Shown here: positions 35,495 to 44,481 of the stretch, one piece after another
Position numbering within the stretch: position 1 is the first letter of the stretch
Layout of the letters: each line of letters starts with the position of its first letter
Origin: Sediminispirochaeta smaragdinae DSM 11293
GTDB lineage: Bacteria > Spirochaetota > Spirochaetia > DSM-16054 > Sediminispirochaetaceae
Assembly (NCBI RefSeq): GCF_000143985.1
Contig: NC_014364.1
Coordinates: 1,240,001-1,304,000 of the forward strand
DNA length: 64,000 bases
Direction: 5' to 3'
Notes under the pieces: generated by a model
The model's database searches: none
What the model saw: only the letters and a program-made list of their open reading frames with translations
Told to the model about the DNA's origin: nothing
Made by a program: the position numbers and the translations under genes

Positions 35495-35950
35495 ATGATA
35501 CCGGAAAAAGTACGTTCAGTTCTTGATACCTATCAACTTACGGCACTGGAGTTCGAACCCGGCAGTACTCCCACCGCCCAAATGGCTGCCGATCGGATTG
35601 GTGTTGCTGTCGGGCAGATTGCGAAATCAATTCTTCTGAAGGGAAAAGATGACCGCTATTTTCTTGTGGTTTGCGCAGGAGATCGAAAAATCGCTTCCGG
35701 AAAGATGAAACGGCTGACCGGTGTCAAGTGTTCCATGGCCACTGGGGATGATACCCTTCGTGTTACCGGTTATTCTCCCGGTGGCGTTACGCCTTTCGGC
35801 GTTGAGGGGGTTGAGATTTTCCTCGATGAGAGTCTCCTTGCCTGGGACACGGTTTATCCTGCAGCAGGAACCGATGCCACCGGTGTGCCTGTTACCTTCG
35901 AGCTTCTTCAAAAGATTACCGGTGCCGAGACCGTCGATGTTACGGCCTAA
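35495..35950 (+). CDS. YbaK/EbsC family aminoacyl-tRNA deacylase
   Basis: A 151-residue single-domain protein of the YbaK/ProX editing family, which hydrolyses mischarged tRNA such as Cys-tRNA(Pro). Visible family features are the conserved lysine in GQIAKSILLK, VCAGDRKIASGKMKRLTG, the loop GYSPGGVTPFG and AAGTDATGVPVTF. The ATG at 35495, with GAGAGG upstream, is preferred over an in-frame codon at 35441. It stands alone, divergent from the Lrp operon. Free-standing family members differ in the amino acid they remove, so specificity is not claimed. Confidence 0.9.
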   Translation: MIPEKVRSVLDTYQLTALEFEPGSTPTAQMAADRIGVAVGQIAKSILLKGKDDRYFLVVCAGDRKIASGKMKRLTGVKCSMATGDDTLRVTGYSPGGVTPFGVEGVEIFLDESLLAWDTVYPAAGTDATGVPVTFELLQKITGAETVDVTA

Positions 35951-36106
35951 GCCTGACGATCAGCCTCTTGGGACCTCTTGGGAATAGTGCCGAGGGCCCT
36001 GGTGATTGCTATGTTTTTTCAATGTAAGATGAGATGCCGGTGAAATAGTTCTTCCGATGATCAAGTAGCGGTGGTGCCTTCGGCTCTGCTTGATAGGCCC
36101 ATGCAG

Positions 36107-36133
36107 ATAAAAAGCCGGGGGAAGGCCCCGGTT
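36107..36133 (-). terminator. Intrinsic terminator of the GLUG lipoprotein gene
   Basis: CCGGGG/CCCCGG stem (36131-36126 with 36120-36115) with a 5-base loop, followed on the minus strand by CTTTTTAT. It lies about 55 bases after the stop of the gene on that strand. The rest of 35951-36187 holds a 10-bp tandem duplication (CCTCTTGGGA twice, 35964-35983) and no gene. Confidence 0.7.
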
Positions 36134-36187
36134 GATAAAAAAATCCTTCCATCTTTTTGTATTGACGTTTATACACTAATCCATCCA

Positions 36188-37270
36188 TCAAAGATGGGGA
36201 TATTCATCTGCGTTGATGGCCCACACCGTGTCAAAATCCCAACCGGAAAAGGTCGATTGCGTCTTCATATCTGCCGTGCTAACTCCAGCCGCGCCGATGG
36301 TATCGTTCTTACCTGTCGTCTGTGTGTCGTAATAACAGGAGTCTATATTTCCTGGACTACCGCTAAATCCTCCCAGGTGCGAAGCACTTTCCGAACCAAT
36401 GATTTTTCCCGTTGCATAACAATTCTTAATGAAAAGAGAAGCATCAACTATCGAGCCCACGAAGCCCGCAAGATAATTCGCGCCATTGACATCTCCCGTT
36501 GCATAACAGTTTGTAATGCTTCCAGATGCATCTTTCAACAAAATCCCTACAAACCCGCCTTTAAAAGAACCGATTGAGCTTGTGGTTTTTACTGGGCCTG
36601 TAGCATAGGACTCGGATATTGTAACAAGTTGGTCGATATAGCCGATAAGGCCTCCGATACGCTCTTCTCCTGAGACAGAGGCTGAAGAATAGCACTGAGA
36701 AATTGTTCCTCCTGTCATACCGCCCACGAGTCCTCCACCGAAGCGCTCATCAGCTATTACCATACCGGTTGAATAGCAATGCGTGATCGTACCTTTCGAA
36801 GTTCCGGCAAGGGCCCCTACATAACGAGGCCCGATGACATTGACGTTTTCTATTCCAAGATTGGAAATCGATCCACTACTGTCAATAGATCTGAACAGTC
36901 CCTGGTAGTTTTCGGTGCCATATATCGTAAGACCCGTTATTTTGTGGCCATTTCCGTCAAAACTTCCGGTAAACGAGTTGCCAGCTTCTCCTATGGGATC
37001 CCATCCTGCACCTGTAGTATAACCACTCAAGTCGATATCCGCTGTGAGTTTGTAGCAGTCTGAAAGTGTCCAATCCTCATATCCTGTCTGTCCGCCCCGT
37101 ACGGCAGACAGCTGTTCTGCTGTAGAGATGCGATAGGGATTTGCTGGAGAACCGTCCCCTGGCTCCTCAATAAAAGGGCTGCCGGAATCAGAATTGGTTG
37201 GATTTGAACAGGATACCGCAAGTAAGAGTGATAAGAAAACTCCTACCGTATAAATGACTAGCTTCCTCAT
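36188..37270 (-). CDS. GLUG-repeat surface lipoprotein
   Basis: A 360-residue lipoprotein. The signal peptide ends in a lipobox (LLLAVSCSN, Cys near residue 21). After a short Ser/Gly-rich linker and GSPANPYRISTAEQLSAV, a repeated beta-helix-like region carries GLUG-type units such as YVGALAGTSKGTITHCYST, RFGGGLVGGMTGG and IGGLIGYID, spaced about 27-30 residues (about residues 125-330). GLUG repeats occur in surface proteins and IgA-protease-like adhesins. The start has AAGGAG upstream. It is monocistronic with its own terminator. The binding partner is unknown. Confidence 0.85.
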   Translation of the reverse strand: MRKLVIYTVGVFLSLLLAVSCSNPTNSDSGSPFIEEPGDGSPANPYRISTAEQLSAVRGGQTGYEDWTLSDCYKLTADIDLSGYTTGAGWDPIGEAGNSFTGSFDGNGHKITGLTIYGTENYQGLFRSIDSSGSISNLGIENVNVIGPRYVGALAGTSKGTITHCYSTGMVIADERFGGGLVGGMTGGTISQCYSSASVSGEERIGGLIGYIDQLVTISESYATGPVKTTSSIGSFKGGFVGILLKDASGSITNCYATGDVNGANYLAGFVGSIVDASLFIKNCYATGKIIGSESASHLGGFSGSPGNIDSCYYDTQTTGKNDTIGAAGVSTADMKTQSTFSGWDFDTVWAINADEYPHL

Positions 37271-37311
37271 GAATAATTACTCCTTAATGTAGTGTAAATA
37301 ATAATGATATT

Positions 37312-37326
37312 GTATACAGTGTATAC
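37312..37326. promoter_or_regulatory. GTATAC double palindrome upstream of the GLUG gene
   Basis: GTATAC, three bases (AGT), GTATAC: two copies of a self-complementary hexamer within 15 bp, about 42 bases before the GLUG start codon and beside a TACAAT -10-like hexamer on the minus strand. It may be a regulator site. Confidence 0.3.
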
Positions 37327-37344
37327 TAAATTCTAAAAAATTAC

Positions 37345-37362
37345 AGCCTCTTAGGCTTTTTT
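37345..37362 (+). terminator. Orphan terminator-like hairpin
   Basis: AGCCT (37345-37349), CTT loop, AGGCT (37353-37357) followed by TTTTTT. No plus-strand gene precedes it, since the GLUG gene runs the other way; it may be the leftover end of a lost gene. Confidence 0.4.
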
Positions 37363-37493
37363 ATTTCATTTTTTTGAACGACAATTTTTTAACATCATTA
37401 ACAAAATCAGAACTGGCGGGAGTAAGTTTCATTCCCTTCAAACAGGATAATTGGTAGTATGTAGTTATCAAACTATACAGGCGGTGGATTCTG

Positions 37494-37763
37494 ATGAAGG
37501 AGATCACGTATACAGACTTTGAAAGTGGAGATATCAGTTTTCTCGCAGATTTATGTAATGCGCTTATGAGTTTTCAAGCAAAGAAAGCAACGATAAAACC
37601 TGAAGTAATGAGCGCAATGAACTTTGAAAATCGTTTGATTCCTGATTTTCAAACAGCTAACGGAAACGAATCCGTAGGAACGTTCTATGAAAAAATCGGA
37701 TTTACCTTCAGCCACTCTGTATTTGATGGGTTTATACAGGCATATACAGAAAAACCGAGGTAA
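37494..37763 (+). pseudogene. GNAT acetyltransferase remnant with internal deletion
   Basis: An 89-residue frame whose first half (KEITYTDFESGDISFLADL, then MSAMNFENRLIPDF) looks like the N-terminus of a GNAT enzyme and whose second half (NGNESVGTFYEKIGFTFSHS) looks like the C-terminal motif B and last strand. The middle, including the acetyl-CoA loop, is missing: the two parts join near residue 53, where a normal enzyme would have about 60 more residues. Reading frame is kept, so this is an in-frame deletion. It cannot bind acetyl-CoA in the usual way. It sits among other broken genes. Confidence 0.6.
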
Positions 37764-37917
37764 AATCCTTGTTTTTGTGTCTGTGCTTACTTTTTTCCAC
37801 AGTTTTGCTTTCAATTGACTGCGGGGAAAAGAATTGTGCCCTTTCAATCACCAGGATTCGAAACAGTAGATTCAATTTTCTACCAATCTGGGCTGCTCGT
37901 AAGCATGAAGTGCTGAT

Positions 37918-38780
37918 GTGAGAAGACCATCAGATATGAAAAATATAAACGGACAACTTACGGAAGATCGAAAAATCACTTTTGATCAGGGTGATGTCAA
38001 CAGCGTATCGGTCCATGGTGATCTTGTTGCCGTAGCTGCTTCGGACAAGACTGCAAACGGCAGGGTTTATTTTATCAACGCAGATTCAGGCGAGAGACTA
38101 TGATTTGTCACTGTGGGAGCCTTGCCTGATATGGTGACCTTCTTTCCGAACGGCAAATATGTCTTGTCGGCAAACGAAGGAGAGCCCGTTGAGAAATATG
38201 AATCAGATCCTGCAGGTTCCGTTTCCATCATTGAGGTGGGCTACTCATCTCCTGCCGATTCGGTATGTACCACGTTAACGTTCTCTGAATCAGATAGTGA
38301 AAAAAGCAAAGATGGCGTTCCTGTCAGAACCCACGATTATCTGGGAAATTTTGAAACAGATTATTCTTTTGATAAGGATATTGAATCCGAATACATTGCC
38401 GTGGACGGTACATCCCAATATGCCTATGTATCCAGCCAGGAGAATCATGCCGTTGCTAAGATAGATATTGAGAGGAAAAAAATCCTGACGCTTAAATCCC
38501 TAGGATATAAAGATTACTCTCAGTGTGGAGTGGATTTTGTAGAGGATGGTAAAATCAATATCGTATCCGAGCCCTATTACGGTCTTTATATGCCCGATTC
38601 TTTGACCACGTTCGAAGTGGACGGAAAGACCTACATAGCCACCGCCAATGAAGGGGACGACAGGGGGGAGACATCAAATCTGAGTATAAGAATCTCAGAG
38701 TTTCTCCGTACGATAGCATAGATACCGATGGTGACGGAGCTATTGATATATTGTGGCCTTTGGATCACCAATATTCGTAA
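37918..38780 (+). pseudogene. Broken choice-of-anchor I domain protein
   Basis: A degraded copy of a choice-of-anchor I (alkaline-phosphatase-like, beta-propeller) protein. Family motifs appear in order: DVNSVSVHGDLVAVAASDK, VTVGALPDMVTFFPNGK, VLSANEGEP, SEYIAVDGTSQYAYVSSQEN, LTTFEVDGKTYIATANEGD. The frame is cut by a TGA at 38101-38103 and continues in the same frame; near 38660-38685 it shifts to another frame that carries LRVSPYDSIDTDGDGAIDIL and ends at 38780. There is no signal peptide and the C-terminal half is lost. Intact members are large exported proteins, so both ends are missing as well. Confidence 0.75.
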
Positions 38781-38862
38781 CACTACCATCAGCATAGGTC
38801 AAATCACCTATGCCAATCCGGGTTTTTTGTCCGCTGAACAAATCCATCCCATCCCTTAGAAT
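38729..38862 (-). pseudogene. Possible antisense coding remnant
   Basis: On the minus strand a 44-codon open stretch reads plausibly as protein (LRDGMDLFSGQKTRIGIGD, then LTYADGSVTNIGDP) and ends at a TAG. It has no start or ribosome site and overlaps the tail of the plus-strand pseudogene. It may be a fragment of another lost gene; I do not recognise the family. Confidence 0.25.
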
Positions 38863-38909
38863 TATTAATACCTGATTTTAATGTTGTAAAAAAACTGAGG
38901 AGGTTCTGT

Positions 38910-40208
38910 ATGAACAGACGTACAAGTATCACGATTTCACTTGTATTGTGCCTTGTTGTTACCGGATCGCTTTTTGCCGGTGGTGAAAGCGAGAAGAATG
39001 CCGAGAGTGGGAAAACAACTATTACATGGTGGGCTCTTTCCGGCGGTGGCGGTGCCGATGATGTGCGTGAAATCTATCGCCGCAATCTTATTAAAGAGTA
39101 CGAAACGGCACATCCTGACGTCGACATCGAACTGACCATGCTCGAAAACGAGGCTTTCAAACAAAAGGTCCAAGTTGCGATTCAAGCGGGCAATCCCCCG
39201 GATATCTTTCACTCCTGGGGTGGTGGCGTCATGGTTGAATACGCTCGGGTTGGAGCCCTCAAGGACATATCGAATTTTGTAGAGAATGAACTTTCTCCAT
39301 CAATTGGGTCCGGTGCCTTAGGCGTATACGGCTACGACGGGAAGTATTACGGGGCTCCCTACGACATGGGGGCGGTGGGCCTCTGGTATAACAAGGCGGT
39401 CTTTGCCGAACTTGGAGTCGATGTCCCGAAGACCTGGCCCGAATTACTCGACATCGTGAAGAAGGCAAAGGCCGCGGGATATATCCCCATTGCTCTCGGT
39501 GGCGGTGACCGCTGGCCGGCCCATTACTGGTGGGTCTATCTTGCCATGCGAATCGGCGGGCAAGAGGCCTTCAATGCCGCCTATGACGGATCGGGTTCTT
39601 TTAAGGATGAGACCTTTGTGAAGGCAGGAGAGATGCTTCTTGATCTTGCCGCTTTGGAACCCTTTCAGACCGGATTTCTCGGCTCTACCTATGATGACGA
39701 GAGCGCTCTGGTAGGAAACGGAAAGGCCGCCATGGAACTCATGGGCCAGTGGGCTCCGGCTGTCCAGGCTGCCAATTCCGAGAGCGGAAAGGGAATCGGC
39801 GACGATCTCGGCTGGTTCTCATTTCCTGCGATTCCCGGCGGTGTCGGTAAAAATAGCGATGTTATGGGAGGTGGCAACGGTTATGTGATCGGTGCAAACG
39901 CTCCCGATGCGGCTCTGGATTTCCTGAAGTTCTTTCTCTCCAGGGAGAACAACATGGAATTGCATAAGGTCGAAGGTATCATTCCCGTGGTAAAGGGGGC
40001 CGAAGAGGTTCTTGCATCGAATCCCAATGCAGTGAAAATCGCCCAGGCGGTTGCCGGTGCAGACTATTATCAGCTGTACTATGATCAGTTTCTGCCTCCA
40101 TCTGTAGGGGAGACAATCAAGGATGCGGTTATGGCCCTGCTTGCGGGAAAGGCAAGCCCGGAAGAAGCTGCGACCATGATCGACGACTCCTGGCAGGCCG
40201 AGAAATAG
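38910..40208 (+). CDS. Sugar ABC transporter substrate-binding protein (CUT1, family 1)
   Basis: A 432-residue family 1 solute-binding protein. The signal peptide (ITISLVLCLVVTGSLFAGG) is followed by a short acidic linker; WWALSGGGGADDV opens the mature lobe and AGNPPDIFHSWGGG is the ligand-domain motif. A strong GAGGAGG site precedes ATG 38910. It begins a run of binding protein, two permeases, GH3, a LacI-like sensor kinase and response regulator, all on one strand. By context it binds a beta-glucoside or beta-xyloside oligosaccharide. A stem-loop separates it from the first permease. Confidence 0.9.
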   Translation: MNRRTSITISLVLCLVVTGSLFAGGESEKNAESGKTTITWWALSGGGGADDVREIYRRNLIKEYETAHPDVDIELTMLENEAFKQKVQVAIQAGNPPDIFHSWGGGVMVEYARVGALKDISNFVENELSPSIGSGALGVYGYDGKYYGAPYDMGAVGLWYNKAVFAELGVDVPKTWPELLDIVKKAKAAGYIPIALGGGDRWPAHYWWVYLAMRIGGQEAFNAAYDGSGSFKDETFVKAGEMLLDLAALEPFQTGFLGSTYDDESALVGNGKAAMELMGQWAPAVQAANSESGKGIGDDLGWFSFPAIPGGVGKNSDVMGGGNGYVIGANAPDAALDFLKFFLSRENNMELHKVEGIIPVVKGAEEVLASNPNAVKIAQAVAGADYYQLYYDQFLPPSVGETIKDAVMALLAGKASPEEAATMIDDSWQAEK

Positions 40209-40220
40209 CCATGCTGTGAA

Positions 40221-40248
40221 AAAGAGGGCCTCCTTCGAGAGGTCCTCT
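40221..40248 (+). terminator. Intercistronic stem-loop between binding protein and permease
   Basis: AAGAGGGCCTC (40221-40231) pairs with GAGGTCCTCTT (40238-40248) through eleven positions with one G-U, around a CTTCGA loop. It is only 12 bases after the binding-protein stop. There is no long T run, so partial termination or 3'-end protection is more likely than full termination. Confidence 0.7.
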
Positions 40249-40272
40249 TGCCCACAAGGAAATACAATCACC

Positions 40273-41175
40273 ATGATGTCTTTAAACAATAAAACGATAT
40301 ACTCGGTGAAAAAAGCCGGCCTTGTTTTTCTGCTCATCACTCCTGCCTTTCTGCTTTTTTTGCTTTTTGTCGTCGTACCTGTCATACAGGCCGGTCATTA
40401 CTCCGTGTATAGATGGAAGGGACTCGGCCCTCTGGAGCAGTTCGTCGGATTGGGGAACTTTTTTCGAATGTTCGGCGAGGATATATTCCTGACCGCTCTT
40501 TGGAACAATCTGAAAGTGGTAATCCTGTCCCTGCTTTTGCAGCTCCCGGTCGCCTTCTTTTTTGCACTCTTGATCGGTAGAAAGCGATTCCCCGGTTCCA
40601 TGCTTTTTCGTGGTATCTATTTTTTCCCCTATATTTTGGCAGAAATCGCAATCGGTATCATCTGGAAATTTATCTATAATCCGGAATTCGGACTTCCGAC
40701 CATGATCGCCTCCTTTGTAAGCGGTGGAGAGACGAAGATTGCCCTGCTTGGAAGTACCGAACACGCCTTTACCGCGATTTTTATCGTCATTTTCTGGAAA
40801 TATATCGGTTTCCACATGATTCTCTACATAGCAGGTCTTCAGAATGTTCCCGATGAGTTGGAGGAGGCTGCGATTATCGATGGGGCATCGAAATTACAGG
40901 TTGTTTTTCATGTCATCATTCCCTGCATGCGCAATACCATAGTCATATCCGTTTTCCTCTCCGTTGTCGGCGCCTTCAATATCTTTGATGTTGTCTGGGC
41001 CATGGGACAGGGCGGGCCGGTCCATTCGACCGAAACCTTGGTGACCTACCTGTATAACTTCGGATTCAAACGTTTTGCCTTCGGATACGGAAGCGCTGTG
41101 GCAATTGTTATCTTCCTGATTTGCCTGGTGTTTAACCTCTTTTATCAAAAATACATCGTGGGAGAGTCGAAGTAA
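40273..41175 (+). CDS. Sugar ABC transporter permease (MalF/UgpA-like)
   Basis: A 300-residue CUT1 permease with six membrane segments and the EAA loop EAAIIDGASKLQVVFHVIIP. The ATG pair at 40273/40276 follows AAGGAA and the stem-loop; an upstream in-frame GTG at 40216 lies inside the hairpin arm and is unlikely. The next permease starts on the base after the stop codon. Confidence 0.9.
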   Translation: MMSLNNKTIYSVKKAGLVFLLITPAFLLFLLFVVVPVIQAGHYSVYRWKGLGPLEQFVGLGNFFRMFGEDIFLTALWNNLKVVILSLLLQLPVAFFFALLIGRKRFPGSMLFRGIYFFPYILAEIAIGIIWKFIYNPEFGLPTMIASFVSGGETKIALLGSTEHAFTAIFIVIFWKYIGFHMILYIAGLQNVPDELEEAAIIDGASKLQVVFHVIIPCMRNTIVISVFLSVVGAFNIFDVVWAMGQGGPVHSTETLVTYLYNFGFKRFAFGYGSAVAIVIFLICLVFNLFYQKYIVGESK

Positions 41176-42057
41176 ATGAGCAGCAAGAGTTTATCTTTAA
41201 CAACGCCGCACATGCGATCACGGCATCGATTATCCGGAAAAAATCATTCGACCATGAAATTCCTGCTTGGATTTTTCATCGCCTTGATCATGTTCTTTCC
41301 CATGTATGCCGTCATCATCTGCAGTGTTAAAACAAACGGACAGGTGTTGTCCGATCCTTTCGGCATTCCGCATCCCTTTGATCTTACGGCCTTCGGCCTT
41401 GTCCTTGGAAAGTCGGGAGAGTTTTGGGGCTTTCTTTACAACTCGATTGTCATAGCGGTTTCGACAATCGTTATTGTTGACCTTTTTGCCATGGCCGCCG
41501 GTATTGCACTCTCGCGGATACGCTTCAAGGGACGGCCCCTGATTTACAATTTTTTCATCATGGGAATGTTGTTTCCCATAACGGTTGCTGTCCTCCCGCT
41601 CTATCTTCAGCTGAGAGATTTGGGGCTGCTTGGCACTCAGGGGGGAGTAATACTGGCCGAAGCGGCCTTCGGACTCCCCATGGCCATCTTTTTATTTACC
41701 GGCTTTTTTAAGGATATTCCCCAGGAATTACAAGATGCCTGCCAGATGGACGGCGGCGGCATGTTTACCTTTTTTTTCAAGATTGTCATTCCGATATCCA
41801 GACCTGTGGTCGCCACCGTTTCGATCATTACATTTATCCAGAGTTGGAACCAATTTCTCTTTCCTCTTCTTGTTCTGGATGATTCGAGTAAGTTTACGAT
41901 TCCCTTGGGAATCATGCAATTTCAGGGACAGTTTACCACCGGGTGGAACCAGGTTATGGCGTTCATCACCATTTCGATTATCCCGATGGCTGCCTTCTAC
42001 TTTTCGGCTCAGCGCTATATTGTTGCCGGCCTGACGGCCGGAGCCGTAAAAGGTTAA
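41176..42057 (+). CDS. Sugar ABC transporter permease (MalG-like)
   Basis: A 293-residue CUT1 permease of normal length. Its EAA loop reads DACQMDGGGMFTFFFKIVIP, with Gly in place of the usual Ala after the Asp-Gly pair, a mild deviation. It ends in the typical VAGLTAGAVKG. Spacing of zero bases to the upstream permease and 17 to the GH3 gene shows an operon. No ATPase gene is nearby. Confidence 0.9.
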   Translation: MSSKSLSLTTPHMRSRHRLSGKNHSTMKFLLGFFIALIMFFPMYAVIICSVKTNGQVLSDPFGIPHPFDLTAFGLVLGKSGEFWGFLYNSIVIAVSTIVIVDLFAMAAGIALSRIRFKGRPLIYNFFIMGMLFPITVAVLPLYLQLRDLGLLGTQGGVILAEAAFGLPMAIFLFTGFFKDIPQELQDACQMDGGGMFTFFFKIVIPISRPVVATVSIITFIQSWNQFLFPLLVLDDSSKFTIPLGIMQFQGQFTTGWNQVMAFITISIIPMAAFYFSAQRYIVAGLTAGAVKG

Positions 42058-42074
42058 CGTTTAGGAGTACTACC

Positions 42075-44429
42075 TTGCAGGATTATCATGATCAGGCTTT
42101 GACATTATGTAAAAAGATGACGATTCATGAGAAGCTGGCCCAGATGTATTCGGTCTGGTTTAACATCAGGCCGGACGGAAGTCTTTGGTTGAAGGATCAC
42201 ACGGGTATGATCGTGACCGAATCCCCTGTTCGTTTTGAAGAGCTGCTGAAAGATGGCGTAGGGGAAATAACCCGGCCGCTGGGAAGCCAGCCGATTGATG
42301 CCCGCACCGCCGTGAAGGCGCTCAATTCGATACAGGAGTTTCTCGTTAAAGGGACGCGTCTCGGTATCCCGGCACTTGCGCACGAGGAGTGTCTTGCGGG
42401 GCTCATGGCAAAGGGGGCAACTTTGTTCCCGTCGGGTATCAGTCTTGGGGCCCTATGGGATGAAGGATTGGTGGAAAAAATCGCAAGGGCCATTGGCGAT
42501 GAGCTCTACTCGGTAGGGAGCAGGCAGGGCTTAGCTCCGGTGCTCGATGTCAGCAGGGATGCCCGTTGGGGCCGGACCGAAGAGTCCATGGGAGAAGACC
42601 CTTATCTTGTCGGTACCCTTGCCACTGCATATGTACGGGGCTTCCAGGGAAATGACGGAAGACTTCTTGCAACATTGAAACATTATGTTGGTCATTCCTT
42701 TTCCGAGGGGGCGAGGAATCATGCACCGGTGAGAATGGGAGAAGACGAGTTGAGTGATGTTATGCTGCTTCCCTTTGAGATGGCGGTAAAACTGGCACAT
42801 GCGGCCTCCGTCATGCCGGCATATCACGATATCGACGGCATTCCCATGCACGCCTCTCTCACCTATCTGCGGGATATCCTTCGCGAAAAGTGGGGCTTCG
42901 ACGGGATTATCGTTTCTGATTATTCGGGTATCGGACAGCTTTGCCACGATCATCGGGTCGCCGAGGATCTCGCCTCTGCCGCTTGTCTTGCAATAGAGGC
43001 TGGAGTCGATGTCGAATTACCCGGGCACGAATGTTATAAAAGCGGGGCCCTTGCTGCGATCGAACGGGGGGATCTTCCCGTCGCCCTTGTCGACGGGTGT
43101 GTGACGAGGGTGCTTGAGCAAAAAATCAGAATAGGACTCTTTGAGCATCCCTACGCCGACGTCGATGCGATCTCCCTGCGGAGTGATGAACATCTCGCTC
43201 TTGCCTACGAGGCTGCGGTTAAATCGATGGTGCTTCTCAAGAATGACGGAATACTCCCCCTCACCACGGGAAAGAAGATCGCCTTGATAGGTCCCCTTGC
43301 CGATGATCCGCTCTGTTTTTTCGGCGGCTATTCCTTCCCCGTACACCATATTCTCAGCTCCCTGGAAGATCGGGATGAGGGGGCTATGACACTGAAGGAG
43401 GTTTTTGAATCAGTTCCTGGAGCACTCTTTTCTTATGCAAAGGGCTGCGACATTCTTTCTCAGCGGCCGAAGGATGCTCCGGTATTTCCCGGTGATGTTC
43501 ACCTCGACGGTAGTGCCCAGCACTCCTATGTCAGCCACGATAAATCGGGATTCCCTTCGGCCATAGAGGTTGCTCGCTCTGCCGATGTTGTTGTCCTTGC
43601 CCTCGGCGATCTTGCCGGACTCTTTCTGGCGGGGACCGTCGGTGAGGGGTCGGATGCCAGTTCCCTCGTATTGCCCGGGGTTCAGCAGGAACTTCTTGAG
43701 GAGCTACTCGGTCTGGGGAAACCGGTGGTGCTCGTTTTGCTGAGTGGAAGACCTTATAGCCTGAAGATTGCGGCCGAGCGATGCAGTGCCATCCTTCAGG
43801 CGTGGCTTCCCGGGCAGAAGGGGGGGCAGGCAGTCGTCGATATCCTGTACGGCAGGCAGAACCCATCCGGCAGACTCCCCGTTTCCATTCCCAAAGCAGC
43901 AGGGGCGATGCCCTTCTTCTACAACCATAAAATCAAATCGGCAGGTACCCCCATTCAGCTCGATTTCGGAGCCACCTATCCCTTCGGCCACGGACTGAAC
44001 TACACCAGCTTTTCCTTCGATGCGTTCCGGCTTGATGATAAAAGGGTGGCCATCGAGGGGGAAATTACCGGAAGCTTTATCGTGAGAAACAGCGGTGAGC
44101 GGGATGGGGAAGAGGTGATTCAGATATATGTCCGCGACCTGTATGCATCCCGGGTGCGTCCCGTAGAGGAGCTTAAGGGGTTTAAACGGGTACACCTCGC
44201 AAAAGGGGAGTCGGCGCTTGTTCGCTTTACCGTTCCTGTCGATATGCTGAACTTCACCAAGGGGAATTTCGTCAGGGTTGTCGAGGCGGGAGCCTTTGAG
44301 ATCTCCATTGGAAGATCTTCCAAGGATATTCTCTTTACCGATACCGTTCAGGTGACAGGCGAGGACCGGATTCTTCCTGAGCAGTGGAATATGCAATCGT
44401 CGATCACGCTATCCCCTTGCGCCTTTTAA
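42075..44429 (+). CDS. Glycoside hydrolase family 3 (beta-glucosidase/beta-xylosidase-like)
   Basis: A 784-residue GH3 enzyme with the three-domain plan: TIM barrel (with GLAPVLDVSRDARWGRTEE, ATLKHYVGHS), alpha/beta sandwich (LLKNDGILPL, RPYSLKIAAE) and a C-terminal fibronectin-III-like domain (NSGERDGEEVIQIYV). The nucleophile is Asp282 in IIVSDYSGIGQL. TTG 42075 is the start because AGGAG lies eight bases before it; an upstream frame from 41943 is inside the permease gene. No signal peptide, so it hydrolyses imported oligosaccharides. Glucoside or xyloside preference is not fixed by the motifs I can see. The sensor kinase gene follows within about 50 bases. Confidence 0.92.
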   Translation: MQDYHDQALTLCKKMTIHEKLAQMYSVWFNIRPDGSLWLKDHTGMIVTESPVRFEELLKDGVGEITRPLGSQPIDARTAVKALNSIQEFLVKGTRLGIPALAHEECLAGLMAKGATLFPSGISLGALWDEGLVEKIARAIGDELYSVGSRQGLAPVLDVSRDARWGRTEESMGEDPYLVGTLATAYVRGFQGNDGRLLATLKHYVGHSFSEGARNHAPVRMGEDELSDVMLLPFEMAVKLAHAASVMPAYHDIDGIPMHASLTYLRDILREKWGFDGIIVSDYSGIGQLCHDHRVAEDLASAACLAIEAGVDVELPGHECYKSGALAAIERGDLPVALVDGCVTRVLEQKIRIGLFEHPYADVDAISLRSDEHLALAYEAAVKSMVLLKNDGILPLTTGKKIALIGPLADDPLCFFGGYSFPVHHILSSLEDRDEGAMTLKEVFESVPGALFSYAKGCDILSQRPKDAPVFPGDVHLDGSAQHSYVSHDKSGFPSAIEVARSADVVVLALGDLAGLFLAGTVGEGSDASSLVLPGVQQELLEELLGLGKPVVLVLLSGRPYSLKIAAERCSAILQAWLPGQKGGQAVVDILYGRQNPSGRLPVSIPKAAGAMPFFYNHKIKSAGTPIQLDFGATYPFGHGLNYTSFSFDAFRLDDKRVAIEGEITGSFIVRNSGERDGEEVIQIYVRDLYASRVRPVEELKGFKRVHLAKGESALVRFTVPVDMLNFTKGNFVRVVEAGAFEISIGRSSKDILFTDTVQVTGEDRILPEQWNMQSSITLSPCAF

Positions 44430-44481
44430 TTGTTTGTCCGACTATTGTGGAGTGCTTGTACGCCGAAGGTCGAAGAGAGAC

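Noticed and set aside
35964-35983. Tandem 10-bp duplication behind the YbaK gene
   Set aside because: Only two copies, no structure or link to a gene; probably replication slippage.
11058-37863. The 13-base word ATCACCAGGATTC appears near 11058 and again near 37851
   Set aside because: Exact words of this length are expected by chance in 64 kb, and the flanks do not align.
38101-38103. Selenocysteine or programmed readthrough at the TGA
   Set aside because: The downstream frameshift and missing ends show the gene is decayed, so simple nonsense mutation is far more likely.
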